A stretch of DNA of 64,000 bases from JBFWRK01 sp050248955. GTDB lineage: Bacteria; Actinomycetota; Acidimicrobiia; Acidimicrobiales; Ilumatobacteraceae. Positions 34,001 to 41,798 of this stretch are shown piece after piece. The translations under genes were made by a program, and so were the position numbers. The notes under the pieces are model-generated. The model ran no database searches. It was not told the DNA's origin and saw only the letters and a program-made list of their open reading frames with translations. The stretch is from NCBI GenBank assembly GCA_050248955.1, contig JBFWRK010000005.1:1-64000 (forward strand). The letters run 5' to 3'. Positions within the stretch are counted from its first letter, which is position 1. Each line of letters begins with the position of its first letter.

Positions 34001-35184
34001 GCGTGACCGGCGAGGGCTCCGCGCCGACTCGGTGGGCCTGGGCCGACGTCGACCTCGACGCGCTCGCGCACAACGTACGCGAGCTCCGCCGGGTGGTCGC
34101 GCCGAGCGACGTGTGGGCGGTCGTGAAGGCCGATGCCTACGGACACGGTGCCGTGCCCTGCGCTCGTGCCGCACTTGCAGCGGGCGCGGCCGGTCTGTGC
34201 GTGGCACTCGCCGAGGAGGGCGCCGAGCTGCGCGCCGGCGGCGTCGACGCGCCGGTCCTCGTGCTCTCGCAGCAGCCTCCCGAGCAGTTCGCCGGGATGG
34301 TCGAACTCGACCTGACGCCGACGCTGTACGAAACGGCGGCAGTGGAGGCGTTCGCGGAGACGGTGCGAACGGCAGGGAAGCGCGACTACGGCGTGCACGT
34401 GAAGATCGACACCGGGATGCACCGTGTCGGTGTCGCGCTCGGTGAGGCCGTCGACCTCGTGCGCCACGTCGACTCGCGATCGGCCGAGCTGCGACTCGCC
34501 GGCATCTTCTCGCACCTCGCGGTCGCCGATGATCCTGCCGACCCGCACACGGCGTTGCAGCTGCAGCGCTTCGACGAGATCCTGCACGAGTTGGCGCGGG
34601 TGGGCATCGTTCCCGAGACGACCCACCTCGCCAACTCGGCCGGCGCACTCGCCCATCCGGCTGCCCGGAGATCGTTCGTGCGCGCCGGCATCGCGATCTA
34701 CGGCATCGAGCCCGGTGCGGGCGTCGCCGACATGTGCGTCGGGCTCCGTCCGGTCATGACGCTCGCGGCCCGGGTCTCGTTCGTGCAGCGGCTGTCGCCC
34801 GGGGAGCGGATCTCGTACGGCCTGCGCCACCGGTTCGAGCGTCCTGCAACCGTCGCGACCATCCCGATCGGCTACGCCGACGGCGTGCCGAGGCGGCTCG
34901 CCGAGTGTGGCGGCGAGATGTTGATCGGCGGTCGTCGCCGGCCGATCGTCGGCGTCGTCACCATGGATCAGGTGATGGTCGACTGCGACGACGACCACAT
35001 CCGTGTCGGCGACGAGGTGGTCCTGATCGGCGCGCAGGACAACGAGCGGATCCGCGCCGAGGACTGGGCCGACGCGCTCGGGACGATCGGGTACGAGATC
35101 GTGTGCGGCATCTCGCGCCGCGTGCCGCGGCGGTACCACGGCCGAACGGCGTCGCCCGGCGACCAGGCCGGCGGTCCTCGGTAG
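33997..35184 (+). CDS. alr: Alanine racemase
   Basis: Alr makes D-alanine for peptidoglycan using PLP. Lys44 in VVKADAYGHG holds PLP and Tyr274 in ISYGLRHRF is the second base. The 395-aa protein is slightly longer than the norm of about 370. GTG 33997 overlaps the previous stop as GTGA; GTG 34003 is also possible. The nnr-alr adjacency is common in Actinomycetota. Confidence 0.94.
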   Translation: MSVTGEGSAPTRWAWADVDLDALAHNVRELRRVVAPSDVWAVVKADAYGHGAVPCARAALAAGAAGLCVALAEEGAELRAGGVDAPVLVLSQQPPEQFAGMVELDLTPTLYETAAVEAFAETVRTAGKRDYGVHVKIDTGMHRVGVALGEAVDLVRHVDSRSAELRLAGIFSHLAVADDPADPHTALQLQRFDEILHELARVGIVPETTHLANSAGALAHPAARRSFVRAGIAIYGIEPGAGVADMCVGLRPVMTLAARVSFVQRLSPGERISYGLRHRFERPATVATIPIGYADGVPRRLAECGGEMLIGGRRRPIVGVVTMDQVMVDCDDDHIRVGDEVVLIGAQDNERIRAEDWADALGTIGYEIVCGISRRVPRRYHGRTASPGDQAGGPR

Positions 35185-35187
35185 CAT
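35182..35187 (+). promoter_or_regulatory. Putative -10 box of the uracil-DNA glycosylase gene
   Basis: TAGCAT ends 8 bases before GTG 35196; it overlaps the alr stop. Confidence 0.38.
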
Positions 35188-35195
35188 CACTCCCC

Positions 35196-35777
35196 GTGCC
35201 CGACGCCGCCACCGCGCTCGCCGAGATCGCCGCCGAGGCCTCTGTGTGCACGCGCTGCCGGTTGAGCGAGAGCCGGACCCAGGTCGTGTTCGGCACCGGG
35301 TCGCATCGGGCGCCGCTGATGTTCATCGGCGAGGGGCCGGGTCAGCAGGAGGACGAGCAGGGCCTGCCGTTCGTCGGTCGCAGTGGCAAGCTCCTCGACC
35401 AGCTGATGTGGGAGGAGCTCGGGATCCGTCGGGAGGCCGTCTACATCGCCAACGTCGTGAAGTGCCGGCCGCCGGGGAACCGCGATCCGAAGCCGGACGA
35501 GATCGACGCCTGCCGCCCGTACCTGCAGCTCCAGCTCGACCTGATCCGCCCGGCGGCGTGTGTGACGCTCGGCCGCTTCGCCGCCCAGTGGCTCCTCGGC
35601 ACGACCGAGGGGATCATGAAGCTGCGCGGCCGCTCGTACCCGTTCGCCCACGGCGTGCTCATCCCGACGCTCCACCCGGCTGCGGCGCTGCGGGGTGGTC
35701 CGACGCCGCTCGCGCAGATGAGGGCCGACTTCGTGCGCGCGAAGCTCGCACTCGCAGACGTCGGGGTGGCTCTGTGA
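35196..35777 (+). CDS. Family 4 uracil-DNA glycosylase with a 4Fe-4S cluster
   Basis: The enzyme removes uracil from DNA. The 193-aa protein has the family 4 motif GEGPGQQEDEQGLPFVGRSG, the second motif PTLHPAAALRG, and the cluster cysteines CTRC (18 and 21) with further Cys in VVKCRPPGNRDP and AACVTLG. It starts at GTG 35196 after a TAGCAT box. It overlaps tsaE by 4 bases. Confidence 0.93.
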   Translation: MPDAATALAEIAAEASVCTRCRLSESRTQVVFGTGSHRAPLMFIGEGPGQQEDEQGLPFVGRSGKLLDQLMWEELGIRREAVYIANVVKCRPPGNRDPKPDEIDACRPYLQLQLDLIRPAACVTLGRFAAQWLLGTTEGIMKLRGRSYPFAHGVLIPTLHPAAALRGGPTPLAQMRADFVRAKLALADVGVAL

Positions 35778-36292
35778 CGATCGCCGGCCCGTCGATCGTG
35801 CTCCGGTCGTCGTCGGTCGCCGAGACCCATGCGATCGCCGCCGCGATCGCCCGGCTCGCGCACCCGGGCGACCTGCTCGCGCTCGCCGGTGAGATGGGGT
35901 CGGGCAAGACCGCGTTCGCACAAGGCTTCGGGGCGGCACTCGGTGTGACCGATCCGATGACCAGTCCGACGTTCACGCTCGTGCACTCGTACGAGATCGG
36001 CAAGAGCCACCTCCACCACGCCGACGTCTACCGACTGGAACGGATGGCGGAGGTCGCCGATCTCGCGATCAGCGAACTGCTCGAGAGCGACGGGATCGTC
36101 CTCGTCGAATGGGGCGACGTGATCGCCACGTCGCTCGGTGACCATCTCGAGGTCCGCCTGGCCTGGCTCGAGCCGTCACGGCCCGACGACCGGGTCGTGA
36201 CCGTGCGCGCGATCGGGCGGGAATGGGCCTCGCGCTGGGACCGACTCGTCGCCGCGCTGGCGCCGTGGCGCGAGGAGGGGACCGCATGCTGA
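35774..36292 (+). CDS. tsaE: tRNA t6A biosynthesis ATPase TsaE
   Basis: TsaE is the ATPase that supports the TsaB-TsaD complex in making t6A37 in tRNA. The 172-aa protein has the Walker A motif GEMGSGKTAFAQGFG and the family stretch SPTFTLVHSYE, then LVEWGDVI. It starts a run of overlapping genes, tsaE-tsaB-rimI-tsaD, that work on tRNA and protein N-termini. Confidence 0.94.
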   Translation: MTIAGPSIVLRSSSVAETHAIAAAIARLAHPGDLLALAGEMGSGKTAFAQGFGAALGVTDPMTSPTFTLVHSYEIGKSHLHHADVYRLERMAEVADLAISELLESDGIVLVEWGDVIATSLGDHLEVRLAWLEPSRPDDRVVTVRAIGREWASRWDRLVAALAPWREEGTAC

Positions 36293-36990
36293 TCCTGGGC
36301 ATCGAGACCGCGACCGAGCAGGTCGGCGTCGCGATCGGCGGCCACGAGGGCGTGCTCGGCCTGCACGAGCTGACGCGCGGCCGCCGTCACGCCGAGACGC
36401 TCGTGCCGGCGATCGACTTCCTCTGCCGCCAGGCCGACATCGAGCTCAGCGAGATGGGGTGCATCGCCGTCGACGTCGGCCCGGGGCTCTTCACCGGCAT
36501 GCGCGTCGGCATGGCGACCGGCAAGGCCCTCGCGCAGGCGCTGCGGATCCCGATGATCGGCGTCACGAGCCTCGACCTGCTCGCGTTCCCGCTCCGTCAC
36601 ACCGACCGTGTGATCGCGGCCGTGATCGACGCGAAGCGGGGCGAGCTCTTCTACGCGTTCTACCGCCAGGTGCCGGGCGGCGTGCAGCGGGTGACCGAGC
36701 TCTGCGTCGGCCGCCCCGAAGACCTCATCGCCGATCTCCTCGCGCGGGGGCAGGAGTCGGTCTGCGTCGGCGACGGCGCGCTGCGGTACCGGCCCGAGAT
36801 CGCCGACGCCGTCGTCCGCGTCGAGTTCGCCGAGCAGTACCTCGCCCATCCGTCGGCGGCGCCGCTCGTGCAGCTCGCTCATGCCAAGGCGTTGCGTGAG
36901 GAGTGGGTGAACCCGTGGGAGCTCAAGCCCCTCTACCTGCGGCGCCCCGATGCCCAGATCAACTGGTCCACCCGTGAGGGGGTGGCGTGA
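36286..36990 (+). CDS. tsaB: tRNA t6A biosynthesis protein TsaB
   Basis: TsaB is the dimer partner of TsaD. The 234-aa protein starts MLILGIETATEQVGVAIG and has the family segment VDVGPGLFTGMRVGMATGKA. ATG 36286 overlaps the tsaE stop by 7 bases and the stop overlaps rimI by 4. Confidence 0.93.
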   Translation: MLILGIETATEQVGVAIGGHEGVLGLHELTRGRRHAETLVPAIDFLCRQADIELSEMGCIAVDVGPGLFTGMRVGMATGKALAQALRIPMIGVTSLDLLAFPLRHTDRVIAAVIDAKRGELFYAFYRQVPGGVQRVTELCVGRPEDLIADLLARGQESVCVGDGALRYRPEIADAVVRVEFAEQYLAHPSAAPLVQLAHAKALREEWVNPWELKPLYLRRPDAQINWSTREGVA

Positions 36991-37577
36991 GCTTCGTGTC
37001 GCGCCTCATCGATCGCCGCAACGGCGCCGAGGGAGCCGGCAGCGGCGCGGGTGGCGCGGGTGGCGCGGCGAGCAGCCCGATCGAGGCCGCGATCGAGCCG
37101 ATGCGCCGCCGGCACCTCCGCAGCGTGCTCACCATCGAAGCGAAGGTGTACCCGAAGCCGTGGACGCTCGGCGTGTTCCACACCGAGCTCGAAGGCGCCC
37201 GCCTCGGTGAGCGTCAGTACGTGGTCGCCCGGTTCGACGGCGAGGTCGTGGGCTACGGCGGGCTGATGTTCGTCGGCGACGAGGCGCACGTGACGAACAT
37301 CGCTGTCGATCCTGCATGCCATCGCCGGGGGATCGGCACCACGCTGCTCGTCACGCTCGCCCGCATCGCGATCGACCGCGGCTGCCGGCACCTGTCGCTC
37401 GAGGTCCGGGTCTCGAACACCGCTGCCCAGGAGCTGTACCGTCGTTTCGGCTTCGCTCCCGCCGGCGTCCGCAAGAACTACTACGAGAACGTCGAGGATG
37501 CGATCGTCATGTGGTGCCACGACATCGACACGGCGGCGTACCTCGACCGGCTCCGGGCACTGGAGGGCGACCGATGA
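36987..37577 (+). CDS. rimI: Ribosomal-protein-alanine N-acetyltransferase RimI
   Basis: A GNAT acetyltransferase, probably acting on the N-terminus of S18. The acetyl-CoA loop is CHRRGIGTTLL and the C-terminal motif NTAAQELYRRFGF is typical. A Gly/Ala-rich N-terminal extension of about 40 residues makes it 196 aa rather than 150. GTG 36987 overlaps tsaB; the stop overlaps tsaD. Confidence 0.91.
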   Translation: MSFVSRLIDRRNGAEGAGSGAGGAGGAASSPIEAAIEPMRRRHLRSVLTIEAKVYPKPWTLGVFHTELEGARLGERQYVVARFDGEVVGYGGLMFVGDEAHVTNIAVDPACHRRGIGTTLLVTLARIAIDRGCRHLSLEVRVSNTAAQELYRRFGFAPAGVRKNYYENVEDAIVMWCHDIDTAAYLDRLRALEGDR

Positions 37578-38596
37578 CGAGCCGCCCCGTCGACGAGACC
37601 ACGGTCGTGCTCGGCATCGAGACGAGCTGCGACGAGACCGCAGCGTCGCTCGTGATGGGCGGCAACGACGTGTTGTCGTCCGTCGTCTCGAGCCAGGTCG
37701 ACCTGCACGCGCAATACGGCGGCGTCGTGCCCGAGATCGCGAGCCGCGCCCACCTGGAGCTGCTGAACCCGGTCATCGCCCGCGCCATCGTCGAAGCGGG
37801 CGTGGACGATCAGCGCGTGGACGCGGTCGCGGCAACCGTCGGTCCGGGCCTGGTCGGCGCGCTGCTCGTCGGCGTGTCGGCGGCGAAGGCGCTCGCTCTG
37901 GCGTGGGACGTGCCGTTCATCGGCGTCAACCACCTCGAGGCGCACCTCTATGCCGCGTTCCTCGAAGACCCGTCGCTGGAGCTGCCGCTCGTCGTGCTGC
38001 TCGTCTCCGGCGGCCACACGATGCTGATCGAGATGCGCGGCGAGGGCGACTACCGCCTGCTCGGTCGCACGATCGACGACGCCGCCGGCGAGGCGTTCGA
38101 CAAGGTGGCTCGCTTCCTCGGCCTCGGGTATCCAGGTGGGCCGGCCATCGACCGGATCGCCAATGACGGTGATCCGGCAGCGATCGCGTTCCCGAGGGCG
38201 ATGCTGAACGAGGGCTTGGACTTCTCCTTCAGTGGGCTGAAGACGAGCGTCGTGAACCACGTCCGCAACCATCCCGACGTAGCGACAGCCGATGTCGCGG
38301 CCTCGTTCCAGGCCGCCGTCGTCGACGTGCTCGTCGCGAAGTGCCGTCGCGCCGTTCGCGAGGTCGGCGCGAAAGGCCTCGCGCTCGGCGGCGGCGTCGC
38401 CGCCAACTCGCTGCTGCGCGAACGGTTCCTCGATGCCTGTGCGGAGGAGGGGATCGGTGGCTTCCTCCCGAGCCACGCGATGTGCACGGACAATGCGGCG
38501 ATGATCGCGGCGACCGGGTGGTACCGGCTGCGCTCCGATGGGCCGACGCCGCTCGACGCCGCCGCGAACCCGAATCTCAAGCTCCAGTTCTCGTGA
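37574..38596 (+). CDS. tsaD: tRNA N6-adenosine threonylcarbamoyltransferase TsaD
   Basis: TsaD transfers the threonylcarbamoyl group to A37 of tRNA. The 340-aa ASKHA-fold protein has LGIETSCDETAASLV, the iron-site motif HLEAH (120-124) and the segment LVSGGHTMLIEM. It closes the tsaE-tsaB-rimI-tsaD set. Confidence 0.95.
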   Translation: MTSRPVDETTVVLGIETSCDETAASLVMGGNDVLSSVVSSQVDLHAQYGGVVPEIASRAHLELLNPVIARAIVEAGVDDQRVDAVAATVGPGLVGALLVGVSAAKALALAWDVPFIGVNHLEAHLYAAFLEDPSLELPLVVLLVSGGHTMLIEMRGEGDYRLLGRTIDDAAGEAFDKVARFLGLGYPGGPAIDRIANDGDPAAIAFPRAMLNEGLDFSFSGLKTSVVNHVRNHPDVATADVAASFQAAVVDVLVAKCRRAVREVGAKGLALGGGVAANSLLRERFLDACAEEGIGGFLPSHAMCTDNAAMIAATGWYRLRSDGPTPLDAAANPNLKLQFS

Positions 38597-38630
38597 GGTT
38601 CGTTCGCCGAGCATCCGCGGGCGGATCCTG

Positions 38631-39779
38631 ATGTCCGTGCCCCGCATCAGCGCGTACGCGGTGTGCACGCCGGGACTCGAGCCGTTCACCCTCGCCGAGC
38701 TCGAGCGGCTCGGCGTGCGCGAGCCGATGGTCCGTCGCGGTGGCGTGTCGTGCTCGGCGACGTGGCCGCAGCTGTGGTCGATGAACCTCCATGTGCGCAC
38801 CGCCACGCGAGTCCTGGTGCGCGTCGCCCACTTCCCGGCCGACGGGTTCGGTCCGCTGCAGGGCGGGCTGCGCCGCATCGACTGGTCACGCTGGCTCCCG
38901 AGCGATGCCGCGCTCGACGTGTCCGTCTCTGCGACCGGCTCGCGGCTGTACCACCTCGGCGCGATCGAGGAGCGTGTGCGCGAGGTCGTGCCGGCGGGGG
39001 ACGGTCCGGCGCAGGAGCTGTACGTGCGGGTCGTGCACGACTCGGTCACCGTCAGCCTCAACGCGTCGGGTGAACCGCTCTACCGGCGGGGATGGCGGCT
39101 CGACGCGGCGAAGGCGCCGTTGCGCGAGACGCTCGCCGCCGCCCTGCTGCTCGCGAGCGGCTGGGACCGCAGCTCGCCGCTCGTCGATCCCTTCTGTGGC
39201 TCGGGGACGATCCCGATCGAAGCGGCACTGCTCGCGCGGCGGATGCCGCCCGGTCGCCACCGGGCGTTCGCGTTCGAAGCGTGGCCGAGCTTCGATCGTG
39301 AACGGTGGGACCGCCTGCTCGCCGCAGCGGACGCCGACGTGCTGGAGCGGAGCCCAGTGGTGCTCGGCTTCGACCGCGATACGGGCGCCATCGCGGCGTC
39401 GCGCGCGAACGCCGAGCGCGCCGGTGTCGCTGACGCTGTGACGTTCGAGCAGGCCTCGATCTCGGAGCTCGCCGTGCCCCCGAAACGCGGCTGGATCGTG
39501 ACCAACCCGCCCTACGGGGTCCGGGTCGACGGTGGTGACGTGAGGGACCTCTACGACCGGTTCGGCGCCGTGCTGCGCGAGCGGGCCGCGGGCTGGCGTG
39601 TCGGGCTCGTCGCCGCGAAGAGCTCTCCGGCGCAGCGGATCCGGCTCGCTCCCGCGACCCCACCGGTCAGCGCCGAGCGCGTGCTGACGACGAACGGCGG
39701 CCTGCCGATCGCGTTCGTGAACGGCACGGTGCCGCTCGCCGGTCAGAGCACCGCGACGACGACCGCGAGCAGCACGTAG
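38631..39779 (+). CDS. THUMP-type RNA guanine-N2 methyltransferase (RlmL/TrmN-like)
   Basis: A SAM-dependent methyltransferase for rRNA or tRNA. The N-terminal part (TPGLEPFTLAELERLG) looks like a THUMP/ferredoxin-like module; the catalytic part has DPFCGSGTIPIEAA and the base-flipping motif NPPYG. The target base cannot be stated. ATG 38631 gives 382 aa. The 3' end overlaps the small minus-strand gene tail to tail by 37 bases. Confidence 0.85.
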   Translation: MSVPRISAYAVCTPGLEPFTLAELERLGVREPMVRRGGVSCSATWPQLWSMNLHVRTATRVLVRVAHFPADGFGPLQGGLRRIDWSRWLPSDAALDVSVSATGSRLYHLGAIEERVREVVPAGDGPAQELYVRVVHDSVTVSLNASGEPLYRRGWRLDAAKAPLRETLAAALLLASGWDRSSPLVDPFCGSGTIPIEAALLARRMPPGRHRAFAFEAWPSFDRERWDRLLAAADADVLERSPVVLGFDRDTGAIAASRANAERAGVADAVTFEQASISELAVPPKRGWIVTNPPYGVRVDGGDVRDLYDRFGAVLRERAAGWRVGLVAAKSSPAQRIRLAPATPPVSAERVLTTNGGLPIAFVNGTVPLAGQSTATTTASST

Positions 39780-39988
39780 GCGAGCGGTCCGACCGCGAGG
39801 CCGGCGCCGATCGTGATCATCCGGGTAGCTGCGAACGGGCGCAGACGATGGAACGCCACGGCGAACGCGATCAGGAGCACCGAGAACACGAGCTCGAAGG
39901 CGAAGAGGATCGGGCTGAGCAGCACTGAGCCGAGCGCCACCGCGACGAGCAACGGCCACTGCACGGCCGCTGCGCTCGTGCTGTCCAT
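39743..39988 (-). CDS. Small two-segment membrane protein, function unknown
   Basis: The 81-aa product has two or three hydrophobic stretches (about residues 11-47 and 57-81) and a short basic loop FHRLRPF, so it should sit in the membrane. ATG 39988 is chosen because a TATGGT box ends 6 bases upstream; longer in-frame starts run through the dusB promoter and are Arg-rich. It overlaps the end of the methyltransferase gene. I do not recognise the family. Confidence 0.65.
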   Translation of the reverse strand: MDSTSAAAVQWPLLVAVALGSVLLSPILFAFELVFSVLLIAFAVAFHRLRPFAATRMITIGAGLAVGPLAYVLLAVVVAVL

Positions 39989-39994
39989 CCGCAC

Positions 39995-40000
39995 ACCATA
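39995..40000 (-). promoter_or_regulatory. Putative -10 box of the small membrane protein gene
   Basis: TATGGT on the minus strand ends 6 bases before ATG 39988; consistent with a leaderless mRNA. Confidence 0.4.
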
Positions 40001-40046
40001 CGGAGCGCGACCAGGTGGCGCAGGCGGTGCCTCGCGCCTTGAGCGA

Positions 40047-40052
40047 TAGCTT
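40047..40052 (+). promoter_or_regulatory. Putative -10 box of dusB
   Basis: TAGCTT ends 8 bases before GTG 40061, divergent from the small membrane protein gene. Confidence 0.38.
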
Positions 40053-40060
40053 CGACCGAT

Positions 40061-41188
40061 GTGACACCCCTGCGCATCGGACCGATCGAGCTGGCCGCTC
40101 CGGTCGTGCTCGCGCCCATGGCCGGTGTCACGAACGCACCGTTCCGAGCGTTGTGCCGCCGCTACGGTCCGGGCCTGCTGTACGTGAACGAGATGGTGAT
40201 GGCGGTCGCGCTCGTCCACGGCAACGCGAAGACGGAGCGGATGCTCACCTTCGGCCCCGACGAGGAACCCCGCAGCCTCCAGCTCTACGGCAGCGACCCT
40301 GCCTCGTTGTCCGCCGCCGTGCACCGCGTCTGCGAGCAGGGACGTGTCGACCACCTCGACCTGAACTTCGGTTGCCCCGCGCCGAAGGTGACCCGCCGCG
40401 GTGGTGGCGCCGCGGTGCCGCTCAAGCGCAACCTGCTGCGCGCGATCCTGCGGGCGACCGTGCAGGCGTCAACGCCGTACGGCGTGCCGGTCACGTGCAA
40501 GTTCCGGCTCGGCATCTCGGATGACCTGACGACCTTCCTCGACACGGGCCGCATCGCCGAGGACGAGGGCTGCGCAGCCGTCGCGCTGCACGCCCGCACG
40601 GCGCAGCAGCACTACGCCGGCGAGGCCGCGTGGGAGCGGATCGCCGAGCTGAAGGCCGCTGTGACCGGCATCCCGGTGCTCGGCAACGGCGACATCTGGG
40701 AGGCTGCCGACGCGCTCGCAATGGTCGAGCAGACCGGGTGCGATGGGGTCGTCATCGGTCGGGGCTGCCTCGGGCGGCCGTGGTTGTTCGGCGACCTGAT
40801 CGCGGCCTTCGGCGGCAAGACACCACCGCCGCCACCGCGCCTCGGCGAGGTGATCCCGGTGATGGCAGAGCATGCCAGGCTGCTCGTGGAGCTCATGGGG
40901 CCGTTCGGTGTGCGCGACTTCCGCAAGCACACCAGCTGGTACTTGACGGGCTACCCGGTCGGTCCGGACATGCGTCGCCGGATGGCACTCGTCGACAGCC
41001 TCGCCGAGCTCGACGACCTGCTGGCCGAGCTCGATCCGACGATGGCGCTGCCCCCGGGCGGCAACCGGATCCGTCGCGGGCACACGAACGGGCCGATCAA
41101 GGTCGTGCTGCCGGAGCGCTACCTCGACGAGCTCGACGACGTCACACCCCCCGACGAAGCCGGCGTCGGCGAACTGAGCGGCGGTTGA
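40061..41188 (+). CDS. dusB: tRNA-dihydrouridine synthase (DusB family)
   Basis: The flavoenzyme reduces uridine to dihydrouridine in tRNA D loops. The 375-aa protein has the FMN-site start VLAPMAGVTNAPFR, the catalytic Cys in NFGCPAPKVTRRGGG, the HARTAQQ motif and GNGDIWE. A C-terminal helical domain follows. GTG 40061 is preceded by a TAGCTT box. Its stop shares a base with the maf start. Confidence 0.92.
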   Translation: MTPLRIGPIELAAPVVLAPMAGVTNAPFRALCRRYGPGLLYVNEMVMAVALVHGNAKTERMLTFGPDEEPRSLQLYGSDPASLSAAVHRVCEQGRVDHLDLNFGCPAPKVTRRGGGAAVPLKRNLLRAILRATVQASTPYGVPVTCKFRLGISDDLTTFLDTGRIAEDEGCAAVALHARTAQQHYAGEAAWERIAELKAAVTGIPVLGNGDIWEAADALAMVEQTGCDGVVIGRGCLGRPWLFGDLIAAFGGKTPPPPPRLGEVIPVMAEHARLLVELMGPFGVRDFRKHTSWYLTGYPVGPDMRRRMALVDSLAELDDLLAELDPTMALPPGGNRIRRGHTNGPIKVVLPERYLDELDDVTPPDEAGVGELSGG

Positions 41189-41772
41189 TGCGCCCTCCCG
41201 TGGTCCTGGCCTCCGCGTCGCCGCGGCGCCGGCAGTTGCTCGCCCAGTTCGGCATCGACTTCGAGGTGCGGCCGGCGGATGCCGACGAAACGCCCCTGCC
41301 CGGCGAGCACCCGGCCTGCTACGTGGAGCGCGTCGCCCGGGACAAGGCGGTGGCCGTCGCCCTCCCGGGTGAGCTCGTGATCGCGGCCGACACGACGGTC
41401 GACGTCGACGGTGAGATCCTCGGCAAGCCGGAGGACGACGCGGACGCGCTGCGGATGCTGCGCCGGCTCTCGGGCCGCGAGCACCAGGTGCACACGGGCC
41501 TGGCGCTCCTGCTGGACGGCCGCCTTGCGTCCGCCGTCGAGACCACGGTCGTGACCATGGCGCAGATCGGCGATGCCGAGCTCGACTGGTACGTGTCGAC
41601 CGGCGAGCCGGTGGACAAAGCGGGCGCCTATGCGCTGCAGGGCTTCGGCGGCATCTTCATTACGTCCGTCACGGGGAGTGTCTCGAACGTCATCGGGCTG
41701 CCACTTTCAGCGGTAAAGCAACTGTGTAGAGAGAATTTCCTTGAGGATTTCTTCGTGCCCCTCGACGGTTAG
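41188..41772 (+). CDS. maf: Maf-family nucleotide pyrophosphatase
   Basis: Maf proteins hydrolyse non-canonical or methylated nucleoside triphosphates, mainly dTTP/UTP or modified forms. The 194-aa product has the signature ASASPRRRQLLAQFGI, the catalytic Asp in IAADTTVDVDGEILGKP, and DKAGAYALQGFGG. The last 20 or so codons switch to AT-rich, rare codons, unlike the rest of the gene. Confidence 0.92.
   Translation: MRPPVVLASASPRRRQLLAQFGIDFEVRPADADETPLPGEHPACYVERVARDKAVAVALPGELVIAADTTVDVDGEILGKPEDDADALRMLRRLSGREHQVHTGLALLLDGRLASAVETTVVTMAQIGDAELDWYVSTGEPVDKAGAYALQGFGGIFITSVTGSVSNVIGLPLSAVKQLCRENFLEDFFVPLDG
41701..41750 (+). other. AT-rich segment at the 3' end of maf
   Basis: Only 21 of 50 bases here are G or C, against roughly 70 percent in the neighbourhood. 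Codons CTT, TCA, GTA, TGT, AGA and AAT cluster in it. It sits about 50-100 bases before the start of the CAP-domain gene and may carry upstream promoter or regulator sites for that gene. Confidence 0.6.
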
Positions 41773-41785
41773 GTGACATTTGAGT

Positions 41786-41791
41786 TACGGT
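41786..41791 (+). promoter_or_regulatory. Putative -10 box of the CAP-domain gene
   Basis: TACGGT ends 7 bases before ATG 41799, and no Shine-Dalgarno site is present. Confidence 0.42.
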
Positions 41792-41798
41792 TCCCGTA

